64,000 nt of DNA from Cornus controversa (Eukaryota > Streptophyta > Magnoliopsida > Cornales > Cornaceae). Under the pieces are notes generated by a model that was not told the DNA's origin, ran no database searches, and saw nothing but the letters and a program-made list of their open reading frames with translations. The position numbers and the translations under genes are program-made. The stretch covers positions 29,048,730 to 29,112,729 of the forward strand of contig CM048854.1 in the NCBI GenBank assembly GCA_026545225.1. Reading direction: 5' to 3'. Positions 1 through 12,387 of the stretch are shown here, one piece after another (position 1 is the stretch's first letter; each line of letters opens with the position of its first letter).

Positions 1-1771
1 AGTCGAACTCAAATAGTTAAAAATAAGCTTGATTGTAATTCTTGTAGCAGATAAAACTCTCATTGTTCTAAGTTCCAACTCTTATAAGAAAAACTAACTA
101 ATGGTAATATAATAACTTATGCCATTGCATTATTGGCTCGGGTGGTATTAGCTCTCCTCTTCGGAAAAAAAAAAATAAATCGAGTGACACGTAAAGGGTA
201 GTGTGCGTGTGTGTTTTTTACGTATTGATATATATACATATATATGTATATATAATGTATACCTTTGACTGATATGGCAAGCAATGCTATGAATCCAAAC
301 AATGGTATCGATCAGATACTGTGATATCTTTAACTTTCAATACGAATTCAAATCCAAACGTTTGGATGGGGATAAAACCAGTGGGATTTTGTAAGATATT
401 GTAGGTGGGTGTAAATACCCAAAATGAATAAAATCAGAGATGGGTCGTATATACTCTGCCACGTCGTGATATCATGGGTCGGTTTAAATTTTTTTTAGGG
501 CTATGGAGAATTAAAATATAGATTATAATAGATACGATTTGAAAATAATTCAATTCGATATAAATTACAAATATATTATCTAATATTATAATATATAATA
601 TTTATAGAAGGAGGCTCATATTCGCGCTCCACTAGTCTTCTCTGGTATTTCATTATTATTATTATTATTTTTGTTTAAAATGAAATAACAAAAATGTTCC
701 TAAGTCACATATTACTTGATTCTTACATTTTTAATACCATAATCGTCTTTCTATATTAAAGTCAGAATTCTTGAGATTCTCCGATTTGTTTCTTTAGTTT
801 TAATGCATCATTTTAATTTATATTATAATTTTTTTTTCTTCACGACAAGAAAAAAGAAATATTAGAAATCAAACATCTCAATGAAGATTTAATGAAGAAG
901 AATTTTTGGGATAGGATTTTTTTTTTTGTTTCGAGTCTCAAGGCCTTCACAAATTTATATAATATATATACACACTGTAAATATATGTAAATTATATTAT
1001 ATACTACTTAAAAATAGTTATTAAATCACATAATAATATAACTTCTAAAAGTCATTTTTTAAATCAAATAAGCTTTCATTAGCTTGCTTATTGAAATATA
1101 CTAAAGAATTTCTATTAAGTAAAACTAGGATTTTGTTTGATTTTCAATTCAATTAAACAAATCTTTCGAAAAAAAGAAAAAAAAATCAATTCAAGATTAC
1201 AGTTTATCGTAGAGATTGGTTTACTTTCAATTTAATGTTTTCCCTCAAATACTTTTAACCCTAATCACATATTTTTTTATCCTTAAATTAAGATAAGCTT
1301 TCTATATTATGTAACTTCTAATGTTAAAGAAAAGGGCAATTATGCCATTAAAAATATAAGAACCAAGTATTCTATGATGTAAGAACTCTTTTGTAATTTG
1401 ATTTTTTTTTTAAAAAAAAGAGTGAAGCATCTTAGTATATTTGTGGAGCGCCAATATTAGCTCCCTTTACATAATATCAAAATGTTTTTATCATCATTAT
1501 TTCTTCATCTTTCATCTCTCTAATTTTTCTTTCCTTTAATAGAGATTAACTACCAATTTTTTTTTCACTTTTTTGTTCACATTTTATTTGTCCTCTTTGT
1601 TATTTTTTTTGTTATTTTATTCATTATTTACCAATCTCTTTTGAGATTAAATTTTTGTACAAAAAATTACACTCTTAATCGAATTGGATATTCAATTAAT
1701 AACAAATCAGATATAAATTCATTAATAAGTAATGGTCATCACATCAAATGAAAAAGCTTAAATGCTCCTAT
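1..1771. other. AT-rich intergenic sequence
   Basis: No coding region, RNA gene or clear mobile element could be supported here. The stretch is very AT-rich with many homopolymer runs of A or T and short TA tracts. Short open frames in it have low-complexity translations and are not treated as genes. Confidence 0.6.
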
Positions 1772-2175
1772 ATGATATTACATACCAATTAAACAGTGAC
1801 ACATAAGTAAGAGTACATCGATTTTAGTGGTATTACACACCAAACTTTCCTTCTAGAGATAAATAGGGTTTTGTGTAACCCTAAATTGTGTATCAAATTG
1901 TGAGTTGAAGAAATTAAATTTTGTGAAATTAGTGAGAGCAAGAGAGTTTGAGTGATTGAAATCCTCCATCATATTTTTCATAGTGAAATTATTCGGTGTG
2001 ATCATTAGACGTAAACCATTGTTAGGGTGAACAAAATAAATCTCGTGTTTTTTGTATGATTGTTTTACCTTCTAGAACAAATTAAACACTCACATAGGAT
2101 TCAACATAAGATTCACCAAAATTGATGCACTCTTACTTATGTACGTGTCACTGTTTAATTGGTATGTAATATCAT
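1772..2175. repeat. Fold-back element with about 58-bp inverted ends around an LTR-like core
   Basis: The left arm begins ATGATATTACATACC and continues through AATTAAACAGTGACAC. The right arm, read on the minus strand, is the same for over 50 bases apart from a 4-base insertion and a few changes. The interior looks like the R/U5 part of a Copia-type LTR: a GATAAATAGGG box, then a CATAGTGAAATT segment and AAATCTCGTGT. No target duplication is convincing. It may be a MITE, or an LTR fragment with an inverted copy of its own start. Confidence 0.55.
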
Positions 2176-2385
2176 CACTGAAATCACTGTTCTCCAACTG
2201 TTCTGTGCCTTCAAGTTTTTCTCATAATAAAATCACTAGCCATAGTCATTTTACATTCCTATCATTGTTCTCCAACTGTTTTGTGCCTGTCACAACTTCG
2301 TTCTTTAACAATGAAACATGAAGCATTAACAATTATAACAATTGATTTACCAAAACTAAACATGAATGTCCGCATTATTGGTTGG

Positions 2386-2421
<36 letters not shown>

Positions 2422-4425
2422 TCTCTTTTTCTCCAAGTAAAAGGTACGAATATATTGTACGTTGTGCCGATAACTGTCCAAAATGAAGTATAACTAAGCA
2501 TTTACTGTAGACCTTTTTCTTGGCACCAAATGGGTGTCTATATCTATGCCCTCCTCTGCTGCTACATTCTCTGCAAATTTACAGTCTCACATAAAAATTA
2601 TGTTTTTGTTTCCTGGATTTTGAGTTGGAGTGAGTAATTGAAGGAATGGGCGGGGCATAGATTTAGTGGCAGGTCATGGGTTTTGATCCCTCTCTGGATG
2701 CATGCAGAGAAAATGTCTCCATTTGACCACAAGATTTCAGCAGAAAAGTGGAGGGAAAAGGCATAAACTCAGTGATATAAAGACAAGCTATGTACTTGTT
2801 TGTGTATATATATATATTTGTTTGTATGCATGTATATCTATCTTCATTTTACATGTTTAGTAATACGAGTAGATCACTCAATGTTTGCCCAAGAAAACCA
2901 TGCATGTTATTCTGAAACCATTTCAAGGAGTGCTTGATTCAGCTTAGGACATCAAGGAGTTTTAAGAAAAAAAAAACTGAGACAACTACTTGGTGTGTCA
3001 TGGTTTCTGAAGAAGCTAGAATTATTAAGCAATGGGACTAACAAATATAAGAAATGAGGTGAGGGACCCACTTTAGATTTGGATAACTGGAGAGATCTTC
3101 TTGCTTGTGATTAAGTAATATATATGGTGACATACTATATATATATATAATATACTATGCTTGAGACAAATTTGCAATATCTTGGCTTTGAGTGGTTAAG
3201 ATCCCACTTTTGATAGGGACTCTAAAAGTATTGCTTGGGTTGACTAGAAATGGAGCCCCAACAAACAGTTGGGTTCACAGATTGCAATCTGCCAATCTCA
3301 TAAAGCTTTTCCCAGAAAAATAAAAGGGCAAATCAGTACTCAAATTTTAATATTTAAGCTGGTAGAACTGATACTTCTATATAAGTTGAATATATGTCCA
3401 TTGATTCATTTTCTTTTCTTTTTCTAATTATTTTCTTGTAAGATCATTTCATTCGATAAATCAACCTGTGCAAATCCTCTTATATACGTTATATGTAATA
3501 TTTTTACTTCGAGAATGTAACACGACTTCAAAAAAACGAGTGTTGCCAGCAACTTGAAGTAATGAATGTTGTATCTTAAAAAAAATATTATTAGATGATC
3601 CAGAATTACTGAGTAGGATCAATCACAGACAGCAATGAATGTTGTATTCACAGAAAATGTCATTAGATGGTCAAAGTGTACAGAATGCCGCTCAACCACA
3701 GGTAGTCACGCAACCAAATGGTCCCAGACGATCTTATTTAACCTTTACAAAATGTACCCAAGCCTATGTTATAGCCATGTTCTGGGTCAGAATACCTAGC
3801 ATGTACCTATCCCATGTAATAAATTATTCTGAGAGGGACATCATTATCAATAATGGAGCCAATCAACTGATCAGCACATGCCACACATGGGCTTTCTCAG
3901 ACAAAGCATATTAACGGGTGGCAATTATACACACACACACACATATATACATATACATATACATATACATATATATTTTTATATATTAGAAAAATGAATA
4001 AGTAAAAGAAGAATCACACAGCACAGCTTCAATTATTACTTGTAAGCAATCCTTCTTTTTTCTACATTCCTAATTTAATTCTCTTTCCCTTCATCTTCTC
4101 AACAATCAAAATGGACTATCAAATTTGTATATAAAAGACTACGAATCAAATATTTCTAGGGAAGGTCTGGACTACTTTGATTTTTTCTTTTCCAATTTCT
4201 ATACAGTAAGGCAAGAAAATGATCAGAGCTCTCACTAGTTAACAAAGCTCTTGGAATGGAGAAGAAAAAATTACACACACATACACAATGCACCTTGAAC
4301 AATTCTGTCAAGTTAAAATGACAAGAGTTGAAAGCGATTAAATAAACAAACAAAGCTGTGCTCTAAGGGAATAATGTTGGTTTAATGCAAAAGCATTTGT
4401 TAAAACCACATAAAAGGTCATACAA
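2176..4425. other. Intergenic sequence on the 3' side of IAA9
   Basis: No gene is recognised. It holds a (TA)16 microsatellite at 2387-2419, short TA tracts and a CA/TA stretch at about 3930-3975. A 91-codon open frame at 3639-3914 has no recognisable domain and is not called as a gene. The part nearest 4775 probably includes the 3' UTR of IAA9, but I saw no clear minus-strand AATAAA that fixes the poly(A) site. Confidence 0.5.
2387..2419. repeat. (TA)n microsatellite
   Basis: About 16 uninterrupted TA units. Confidence 0.9.
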
Positions 4426-4454
4426 ATATGTGCGCGCATGCACGCGCACACACA
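4426..4454. repeat. Alternating purine-pyrimidine tract (possible Z-DNA)
   Basis: Twenty-nine consecutive bases alternate purine and pyrimidine, with a GC-rich, partly self-complementary core around TGCGCGCATGCACGCGCA. It lies about 320 bases past the IAA9 stop codon, probably in or just beyond its 3' UTR. Alternating CG/CA tracts are the classic Z-DNA-prone sequence; that this one forms Z-DNA is inference. Confidence 0.55.
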
Positions 4455-4774
4455 ATAAGATGTTGATAAGAACACACATGATATAGATGTCGGTTCACTT
4501 TACATACGCAACAATCCCTTAATGGGGACAGGAACTCCAGCACCCATAGATCACTTAAGTTGCAGACATACACCCAGAGAAAGGGTCTTGTGCATTTATA
4601 TTAGACTAGAGACAAAGCTTAGAGAACATGAAGTTTGAGGAAATGCAAACACAATGATAATAACAAAAGAGCATCTACTCACTATCTACGGGTCATTGCT
4701 TCTTGACCCTTGCCCCAATTCTTTTTCTCTCATTCTGATGGATTAATAGCAACAATCATGTGCAAAAACTACAG

Positions 4775-4812
4775 CTAGTTTCTGTTTCGGCATTTCTCCA
4801 CGGCCCTTGGAG
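4775..4812 (-). other. IAA9: Terminal coding exon of IAA9 (38 bases)
   Basis: This exon lies 4.75 kb from exon 5. It encodes the last residues, [12 protein letters not shown], and a TAG stop at 4775-4777, which matches the usual C-terminus of IAA8/IAA9 proteins. The acceptor is GTGCACAG just before 4812. The codon split across the junction (G from exon 5, CT here) gives Ala as expected. If the intron were retained or ended early, the protein would stop a few codons after exon 5 with a short unrelated tail. Confidence 0.9.
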
Positions 4813-7800
4813 CTGTGCACAAAACCAAACCAAAAGATTGCTTAGAAATGCATTCATGCCGTCCAACTAAATACAACAGCAAAAATCAAAGAAGAGACGC
4901 AAAACAAGCATAAAATGAGCAATCAGCATTTCCAAATATGCAGAAGCACCGTCTCAATGCCCACATACATAATTGACCATGGTTTTCAGATACCACAATA
5001 GTTCAACTATACAAACTTCAAGAGCAATGAGATATTTAACTAAATTTGTAGAATTAGTAAATATTGGGAACAAGGAAGCAAAACCAATTCTGAAAATGTT
5101 AAATGTATACAATTCTCCAATTTGAAACAAAACAAGTTGATAAGATTAGAGTTTTTCTTTGACAAAATTTATATATCATTGAGACCAAGGAAAATTGGAA
5201 ATCTCCAGTCCAAGTTGAATCATGCTACAAACAACTAGAATCAATCCAAGTGGATTTTATATGCCTAAATCATAATCTATCATCATAGTTTTTTCCCCTG
5301 GCAAAATAACTCTCACAATGCTCTTGGAGAGACTTGAACCCATAAATCAATGGTTTGTAGTGTTCTCAGGATTCCAACCAGGAATCTACGCAACAATTTA
5401 AGTCTGCGAGAGGTCTTAAAACGTTTTCATATCTATCTTGCACCCGAAAATTTTATCATCCTATGTCTATAAAAGAAGGAGGCTGAAGATTTAGGGACAT
5501 CTTGTATCATACACTCTTCACCTTTTGCTTTGAAAGGAAAGGAGGTGCTACATGCCTTTGTGGTAATCTATCATCAAAATTTAGTGATACTGAAAAATAT
5601 CATTAGAGAGATTTGCAAGCATTAGCTCAGAGATATTTTATGTACGTAAAAGGAGTACATCAATCAATCACTCACCAACTAGAGGGGTGGCACAACTAAT
5701 GTGCATGCAACATTGTACCTCACTTGCCTCCCAATTGAGTCATCGCACATTATTCTTTATATTACCTTCAGCTACCAGCATTCCACTCTCTAAAGATTAG
5801 TCACAACCTTTTCCTAGAAGTAGCCAAGTGGGGGTCATTTAGAAAGAGAGTGGAGGGAAGGCCAAGGTAGACCTAAATAAATCCTCAGTTAAACCAACAT
5901 TTGCATATAATCTCATGGCAGTAATCTCATAACCAGATGGCGAGTATCATTTTGCTACCCCATTTGTGATAGAATATGTGCAATTTTCAACTAGTTCAAA
6001 AGTCTATATAATTATGAGTGTCGTGTATCTTTATACATGTAGCCCTGCAAACCACATTGTTCAAACATAGATGTTGAAAATGATACATAAATGTAATTTT
6101 TAATTTACTACAAAAAGGCATGCCTGAGAGCACGTGGTTTTGCTAATGAAACCTGGAAAACCTATTCAGCATAATATTTAGTAGTTCTCTGAATTCATAG
6201 CATAGTTTTTAATATTAACCATCATCGTCACATGATGCTATTATAAAAGGCAATGCCATTGCAAGCTGATATATTGGTCCCACTTAAATCACAATTAAAG
6301 CACTGTAATGATAGTGAGTGAGATATGTTCCGAAAATAATAAAAATAATAATAATAATAATAATCGATAGTGAGTGAGCAAAATTTTCCCAACTACACAA
6401 TTTCAATTTTTAAACCTGTCAAAAAGACAGCCTAACTTTTTCTTTATAAGTGCTGAAGCACTGTAATGATAGTGAGTGAGATATGTTCCGAAAATAATAA
6501 AAATAATAATAATAATAATAATCGATAGTGAGTGAGCAAAATTTTCCCAACTACACAATTTCAATTTTTAAACCTGTCAAAAAGACAGCCTAACTTTTTC
6601 TTTATAAGTGCTGAAAAGACGGCCTAATACTAGATTAGTCTCTGGATTTACAACACACGCAATCTATGCTTATATCTTAAATTAAAATATTGGAACATTT
6701 AATTCAATCAGTAAGACTCAAATTGTTTAGCTTTTTTCATTTTTTTAATCGATTTAAGTTTTATCTCTTACAAATTTGTTGTTTGCTGTTACTTGTTCAA
6801 AGATTGTTGGTACGTCTTTTTCAGAATTTCACTATGAACAGTTGAAAGAAGAAACAGAGATTGAAGCCATTAGTGAGTGGAATTAAGGTTTATTAAAGAA
6901 TTTTATTATATATACCATACTTGGTTAATATAAGATTGGTCTTCTTCACATGTTTATTTAAACTTCTCAATTTTTACATCATCAACTCCTCATTTCTTAA
7001 GGCTAATTCTCATTACTTCCAAATTTTTTCCTGCAAGTGCATCTTTTGTCAAAAGGGGATTAAAAGTTTTAAAAAATTAAGGGTGAAAATTTTCCCAACT
7101 ACTTCATAATTTCAATTTTAAACCTGTCGAAAAGATAGCCTAATACTAGATTAGTCTTTGGATTTACAACACACGCAACCTATGCTTATATCTTAAAATT
7201 AAAATCTTGGAGCATTTAATTCAATCAGTAAGATTCAAATTGTTTAACTTTTTTCATTTTTTTAACTGATTAAGTTTTATCTCTTACAAATTTGTTGTTT
7301 GCTGTTACTTGTTCAAAGATTGTTGATACGTCTTTTTCAGAATTTTACTATGAGCAGTTGAAAGAAGAAACGGAGATTGAAGCCATTAGTGAGTGGATGT
7401 AAGGTTTATTAAAGAATTTTATTATATATACTATACTTGGTTAATATGAGATTGGTCTTCTTCACATGTTTATTTGAACTTTTCAATTTTTACATCATCA
7501 ACTCCTCATTTCTTAAGGCTAATTCTCATTACTTCCAAATTTTTTCCTGTAAGTGCATCTTTTGTCAAAAGGGGATTAAAAGTTCTAAAAAATTAGGGGT
7601 GCATTCGGTTTTGTTTTCTAAGACTAATTTTTAGCTTTCAGATAATAATAAACAGCAATTAATTCAAAATTTTATAATTTATTTGGTTAAGTATCTTTTA
7701 AAGCTCTTTTATAGAAACTAAGTTTTTTCTTTAAAAAAAAAAAACCAAATTTATGAAAATAGTCTTTTATTTTCACCATTCCTGAAAACTCTTTTCAGAT

Positions 7801-10800
7801 ATTGGAACTGAATAGGCCTAGGCTTTTCTTGCTAGTTGTTATCAACAACTTAAAATTCAATATAGATTCATTTAAAAATTCAAAACAATGCATTAAAAAT
7901 CCAAATTATGTGATTCTGAGACTAAAACATGGATGACCAGAAAACAAATTCATAGAAAACATATGGACACGAGACATGGGTACGACAATACGGACACGGC
8001 GATACGACAAACCTTAAAAAAATAGGACACGGATATGGCGGGGATACATCAAAAAGTAATAATATAATATGTTATTATATAAAAATAATATTTTTTTCTC
8101 ATTTTATCCACATTATCGTGAATGAAATAACTAATTAGAGCTTAGAGCTAGATGTTTGTTTCTTTTGTTTTTTAAAATTTTATATTAATTTTTTTAATTA
8201 ACCCATAAAATATTTTAGAATCGCAGTGGAATCATAAAAATAATTACAACCCCGAAGTGTCCTGAATGTGTCCAAAACATGTCTTGCCATGTTCAAGCAA
8301 AAAAAAAAAATTTCGAATTCCAAGACACTTCTAATCATGTCGAACACGTGTTCGGTGTCCCACGCTTGTCCGATAGCACCGCGGTACCCCTAGCAGAAGT
8401 GTATGTAAGCCTTCCTAGACAAATTCACCACTCACGTAACTGAGTCTGTTACACCCTACATCTACGTTAATGCAACTTTTGCCACTATGGTGGCCATTCT
8501 CATTATTAAAAATCTTGGTTCTTAGTGTTGAATTGTTATTTTACCATGGAGTTCTGTGTGTGTGTTTTGACATTCTTTCCCAAGATATTGGTTGGTGAGC
8601 ATGACTTCTACACCTAAATGCTCTTTTGCTTATTTTGTATAAAATTCTCTCGTAACATTTTTAGTTCTTTATCCCATACATTATTGTTCCCGCCTTTGAT
8701 GAATTTTCTATGAATGTCCAAAGTAGTTCCCCATATCCCCACATTTGATTTCATCTATTTTTCCCTTGAAACTTCCATGCATCCTATAACCTATCACAAA
8801 GTTGACAACTTAGTTGCACTTGACCAATTAAATATTTGAGTTAAAATTCATCAAATTTCTAGTTTATTGAAAAAATTTGTGACCCAGTTTTTGCTTGTGG
8901 GTCTTGGACCCTGATTAGAACTCTCTTGTAGCCCGGTATATAAGGGTATCTAGGATTTGGAGTGGAAAAAAAGAGAGAACATTGAAAATAGCAGAAAGAG
9001 AGTTAGGTAGTGAGAGCTAGGGTTTGGGGTCGAAACTTGTAATCTCCTAATTTTTGTATAGTGAAAGATGTCGCCCGATCTTCACCGTGGGCGTAGGCAC
9101 ATTGCCGAACCACTTAAATTCTTGTGTTCTGTGTGTAGTGCTTATTTCATTTTCTGTCGTGTTTCGTGATTGATGCTTGGTTCGTGGTTGTTTGTCGTAA
9201 CAATATATTTAATTTCATGGAAATATATCTCAAAAGTTGTACCATTTGTTAGGCACATCGCCGAACCACGTAAACAATTGTGTTCTATGTGTGGTGCTTG
9301 TTTAATTTTTTGTTGTGTTTCGTGATTGTTGCTTGGTTTATGGCTGTTTGTCGTAACAATATATTTAGTTTCGTGGGAATATATCTCAAAAGTTGTACCC
9401 CCTTCGATTGGACATTTTTACATGTATGCCAAGGGTGCCAAGACAAGCAAATTTCCAAAGACAGTTTCCAAAGACATGATATTGTTTTCAGTTCTAATAA
9501 CTTATAAAGATTAAAGAGGGTTCCATGAGTCAGATAATCAAATGCACTAACAAATATACGCACCAAGGCCAATGGCATCAGAACTCTTCATGATCCTCAG
9601 TCTCTTGCATGTGTTAGTAAACATCCTGCCATAGGTCCAAACAATAATTAGATTGCATGCATAATTTCCAACTTATGAAAAATACTTTGGCCAACAATCA
9701 ATAAAATGTTGAATTTCAGAATTTCCAGAAAATTTGATGCAGATGGCAGTTTACCAAGAATAAACTATAACCAGCAGCAATATCCTAAAATTCATCATTA
9801 AGGTCAAAGTTGTTTCATTGGAGGGAAAAAAAAAAGAATATAGTCTGTTCATGCAGATAATAAAATCAGTAATTGCATTGTTCTCTCTCTATAATGTACA
9901 CTAAATGTGCAATTAATTTTTATAAAGCCACACTCTGTTCTCTGTGCTCCTAACCAGAAAATTGCCACTTTTTTGTGCTCCCATGATCATACCACTTCTT
10001 AAGACTCGTGATACTAAAAAATTATCACACTTTTTCCCTCTGATACATGTAACCCACCAATTCTATATTTTATTCTTAATATCATGTGCAAGAAAGAAAA
10101 AAAATTTGTGCAGCCAAAATGATTATCACACTACTAACCTAGCAGAAGTCAGATACTTATAATGTGTGAATGAAAAAAATGCAACTTGGCAACAAAAATA
10201 TCAAATAAAAAAAATACAAAGAGAAGCAATGATTAAAAAGATGTGCTTGTCTGAAGCAAGGATTAATAGGGTACATAAATGGATCAGAGCTTACTCCCAA
10301 GGCACATCACCCACTAACATCCAATCACCATCCTTGTCCTCATACGTAAGTACATATTCTGATCCATGTAGCAAATCCTTCAGCTTGCTCTCACTGAGTG
10401 CCTCCATGCCTGGAACTCCATGAGATCCATATTGACCTGAGATCATAACAAAATGGCATTAACTAGACCCATGCAAGTATCTCTAAAGTGCAAACATCAG
10501 CTCAATCTACATTACAATAATATTACTTTTGTACCGAGATCATTTTCTCAATAGAAACTTCAAAATAGCTCACCAATGGTAAAACAGCCAAACATCTTCT
10601 CAAGGGCGGAAGAGAGCTCCTGATATGTGGAGTAAGTTCTCAAATCCACTTTCCTTAGATATGGAGCACCGTCCATGCTGACCTTAACAAACAGAGCACC
10701 AGGCCCCGCTTTTCCATCGACCTCATCAGTGTTCTTCGATGTGGTAGCCAACGAATTCTTTCTAAAGGACCTTATAGGTGGCCAGCCAACAACCTGTGCC

Positions 10801-11609
10801 CTGCCATGAAATAGAAGACCAGACACCAGAGACCACAAAGTTATGTATGAAGGTCTACATGAACCCCTCCTTTCAAGTTATCTGCACTTACTTGGTATTA
10901 GGAGTACTGCTATTGTTATTCGTGGCACCAATACGGTTTGAGCTGTTCTCATTTACGGAACGTGGTCTCTCATGAACAACATTTTGGAGTACTGATTCCT
11001 TCATTTTGGCTGGCTGAGTCCCAGAGATATCTTTTACAGTATTAGGTTTCACTCCCAGATTTGGAGAAGGCCTGGGTGATAGTATCACATTAACATCTGA
11101 GCTGGCAAGAAATTTCCCCTGTACCACAAATTGGGTAGTCTCAAGTTAGATCCTTTAGTAGAAAACATTTAATTCCATTAAGTTAAAGAAGTAATTTTCA
11201 CCTCTGAGAATCCATCCATAGCATCAGAGAATCCTCTTTTGTTGCCTGAAATGACTGTCTTATGCGATGACAAGTCATTATCCTTTGAAGGATGCAAAGG
11301 GAAGAAGGGCTTCTCGTCAAGTTTTGCAGAGCCTAGCAGGCAGAGGCTTGGGTCCCTTCCAGGAGATTGGGATCCAGGAAGTCCAAGCCTCAGCTCCGTA
11401 GCCTTCAAATTCAGGTTTCCATTGTTATCATTTGATGTGGTGGAGATTGTAGAGCTGTCCACCGAAGAACAATCAGATAATCCCATATAGTTACGCTCCT
11501 TTAACGGTGAACTATTTTGGCATATACTTTCCATGGAGGCTGAAGATGCCAACAGAGTTATATTGCTCTGTCCCTCTTCCTCCCCAACACCAAGCAGTGG
11601 TGGTGACAT
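4775..11609 (-). CDS. IAA9: Aux/IAA auxin-signalling repressor, IAA9-like (six coding exons)
   Basis: Nuclear transcriptional repressor that binds ARF factors and is degraded through TIR1/AFB when auxin is present. Coding exons on the minus strand: 11202-11609, 10892-11118, 10574-10800, 10295-10436, 9564-9625 and 4775-4812. All junctions are GT-AG and keep frame, giving 367 residues, near the usual IAA8/IAA9 length. Visible domains: domain I with the LxLxL repressor motif ([10 protein letters not shown], about residue 69); the KR signal GNKRGFSD; the domain II degron [11 protein letters not shown] (about residue 217; Phe for the commoner Tyr, as I recall from other IAA9 proteins); and the III/IV PB1 domain from [16 protein letters not shown] through [19 protein letters not shown]. 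The start is the ATG at 11607-11609, opening [16 protein letters not shown] as in IAA9 proteins. The leader is spliced and carries a uORF. The last intron is exceptionally long. Confidence 0.95.
6299..6614. repeat. Perfect tandem duplication, 158-bp unit, two copies
   Basis: Copy 1 (6299-6456) and copy 2 (6457-6614) both run from CACTGTAATGATAGTGAGTG through an (AAT)n stretch to TTTATAAGTGCTGA. I saw no difference between them, including in the (AAT)n run, which points to a recent event. A partial, diverged third copy is at 7086-7129. Confidence 0.85.
6614..7601. repeat. Duplicated 472-bp block, offset 516 bp
   Basis: The block at 6614-7085 recurs at 7130-7601 with scattered substitutions. 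Both start AAAAGA.(G/A)GCCTAATACTAG and end near GGGGATTAAAAGTT. The 44 bases between them match part of the 158-bp unit, so the array is short unit, short unit, long unit, partial short unit, long unit. The two similar open frames inside it (6921-7109 and 7437-7634) come from the duplication and are not taken as genes. Confidence 0.85.
8930..9402 (+). mobile_element. Copia-type LTR remnant with duplicated U5, antisense in the IAA9 intron
   Basis: A TATATAAGG box at about 8937 is followed by an AG-rich leader and then GTGGGCGTAGGCACATTGCC and GAACCAC, a sequence typical of the R/U5 end of Copia LTRs. The last part is present twice with a 156-bp period (9095-9250 and 9251-9402). No gag-pol, primer site or second LTR is seen nearby and the 5' end is unclear, so this is a fragment. 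It points opposite to IAA9. Confidence 0.55.
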
Positions 11610-12330
11610 CACAATTCAAGATCGAATTCCAATTTTTTTCTTATACCTACTCATTTCAGAAAATTTAAATTAAAACTCTGACCTTCCATCTGAAAATTCC
11701 AATAAAAGAGAAATGCAATAAAAAATTTAATAAATAAATGGAGTCTGAAAAGAAAAAGGTCAACACATTGGAATAACAGCTGGCCAAACTTGTTAAACAA
11801 ACTATCCGACAATTTACAACTGAATGATGAGTTCATATGCTTGCGTTTCTAATCAAACATCTCTTTGATCACAAATCATTTCTCAGTATACAAGCTGCTA
11901 TAAAATAGCAGTGGTACATAAATACCCAAAGATTAAAATTATTTAAAAATAAGGCATAATAGCCTGAAGCTATCAAGTTCTTCAGCTTGGATTTGAAAGG
12001 CAATAAGCTAATCAATAAAGCAGGAGAAAAAAACAAGTAGTCATTTAAGTTTTAACCATTTAAGAACTGCAAGTATCACAAGAAATTTACCCAAAAAAAT
12101 ATATATTTGATTTTGGATGAAATGGCTTAATACCAAAGTATTCAAATCAACAACCGATATCTATAACAGTTTCAGGAGATAATTGTGTGAATGCACTAAC
12201 GCAGAGCTCTTGGGATTAAACCCTAACTCAAGCGTCAACTGATGATAAATCTTGACTAATAGAGAAGTAAAACAATTTAGAATCAGACAGATCATATTTA
12301 CTTCAACCAAAACAAGTATGGACATATACA

Positions 12331-12387
<57 letters not shown>

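Larger units (their letters stand above)
4813..9563 (-). other. Final intron of IAA9, 4751 bases
   Basis: It is bounded by a GTGCGT donor at 9558-9563 and a CAG acceptor at 4813-4815. The other coding introns of this gene are only tens to several hundred bases long. It holds a 158-bp tandem duplication, a 472-bp duplicated block, a poor MITE-like stretch near 7600-7830, a segment rich in GACACG-type words at about 7960-8390, and a Copia-like LTR remnant with its own internal duplication. No host exon was recognised inside it. Confidence 0.85.

Noticed and set aside
3639-3914. 91-codon plus-strand frame
   Set aside because: No recognised domain, no start or splice context, and no similarity I can name. 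It could be an undescribed gene but nothing supports it.
7600-7830. Possible MITE in the IAA9 intron
   Set aside because: The ends GGGGTGCATTCGGTTT and GGCCTATTCAGTTCC are only weakly similar and no target duplication is clear.
9285-9578. 97-codon minus-strand frame covering IAA9 exon 5
   Set aside because: It overlaps the real exon in another frame and runs through the LTR remnant.
10166-10423. 85-codon plus-strand frame
   Set aside because: It is antisense to IAA9 exon 4, which is strongly supported by domain IV.
11620-11660. Domain II Phe in place of Tyr as a defect of the IAA9 degron
   Set aside because: [11 protein letters not shown] is, as far as I recall, the normal form in IAA9 proteins of other plants, so it is not a loss of function. 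The motif itself lies in exon 3 near 10750-10790.
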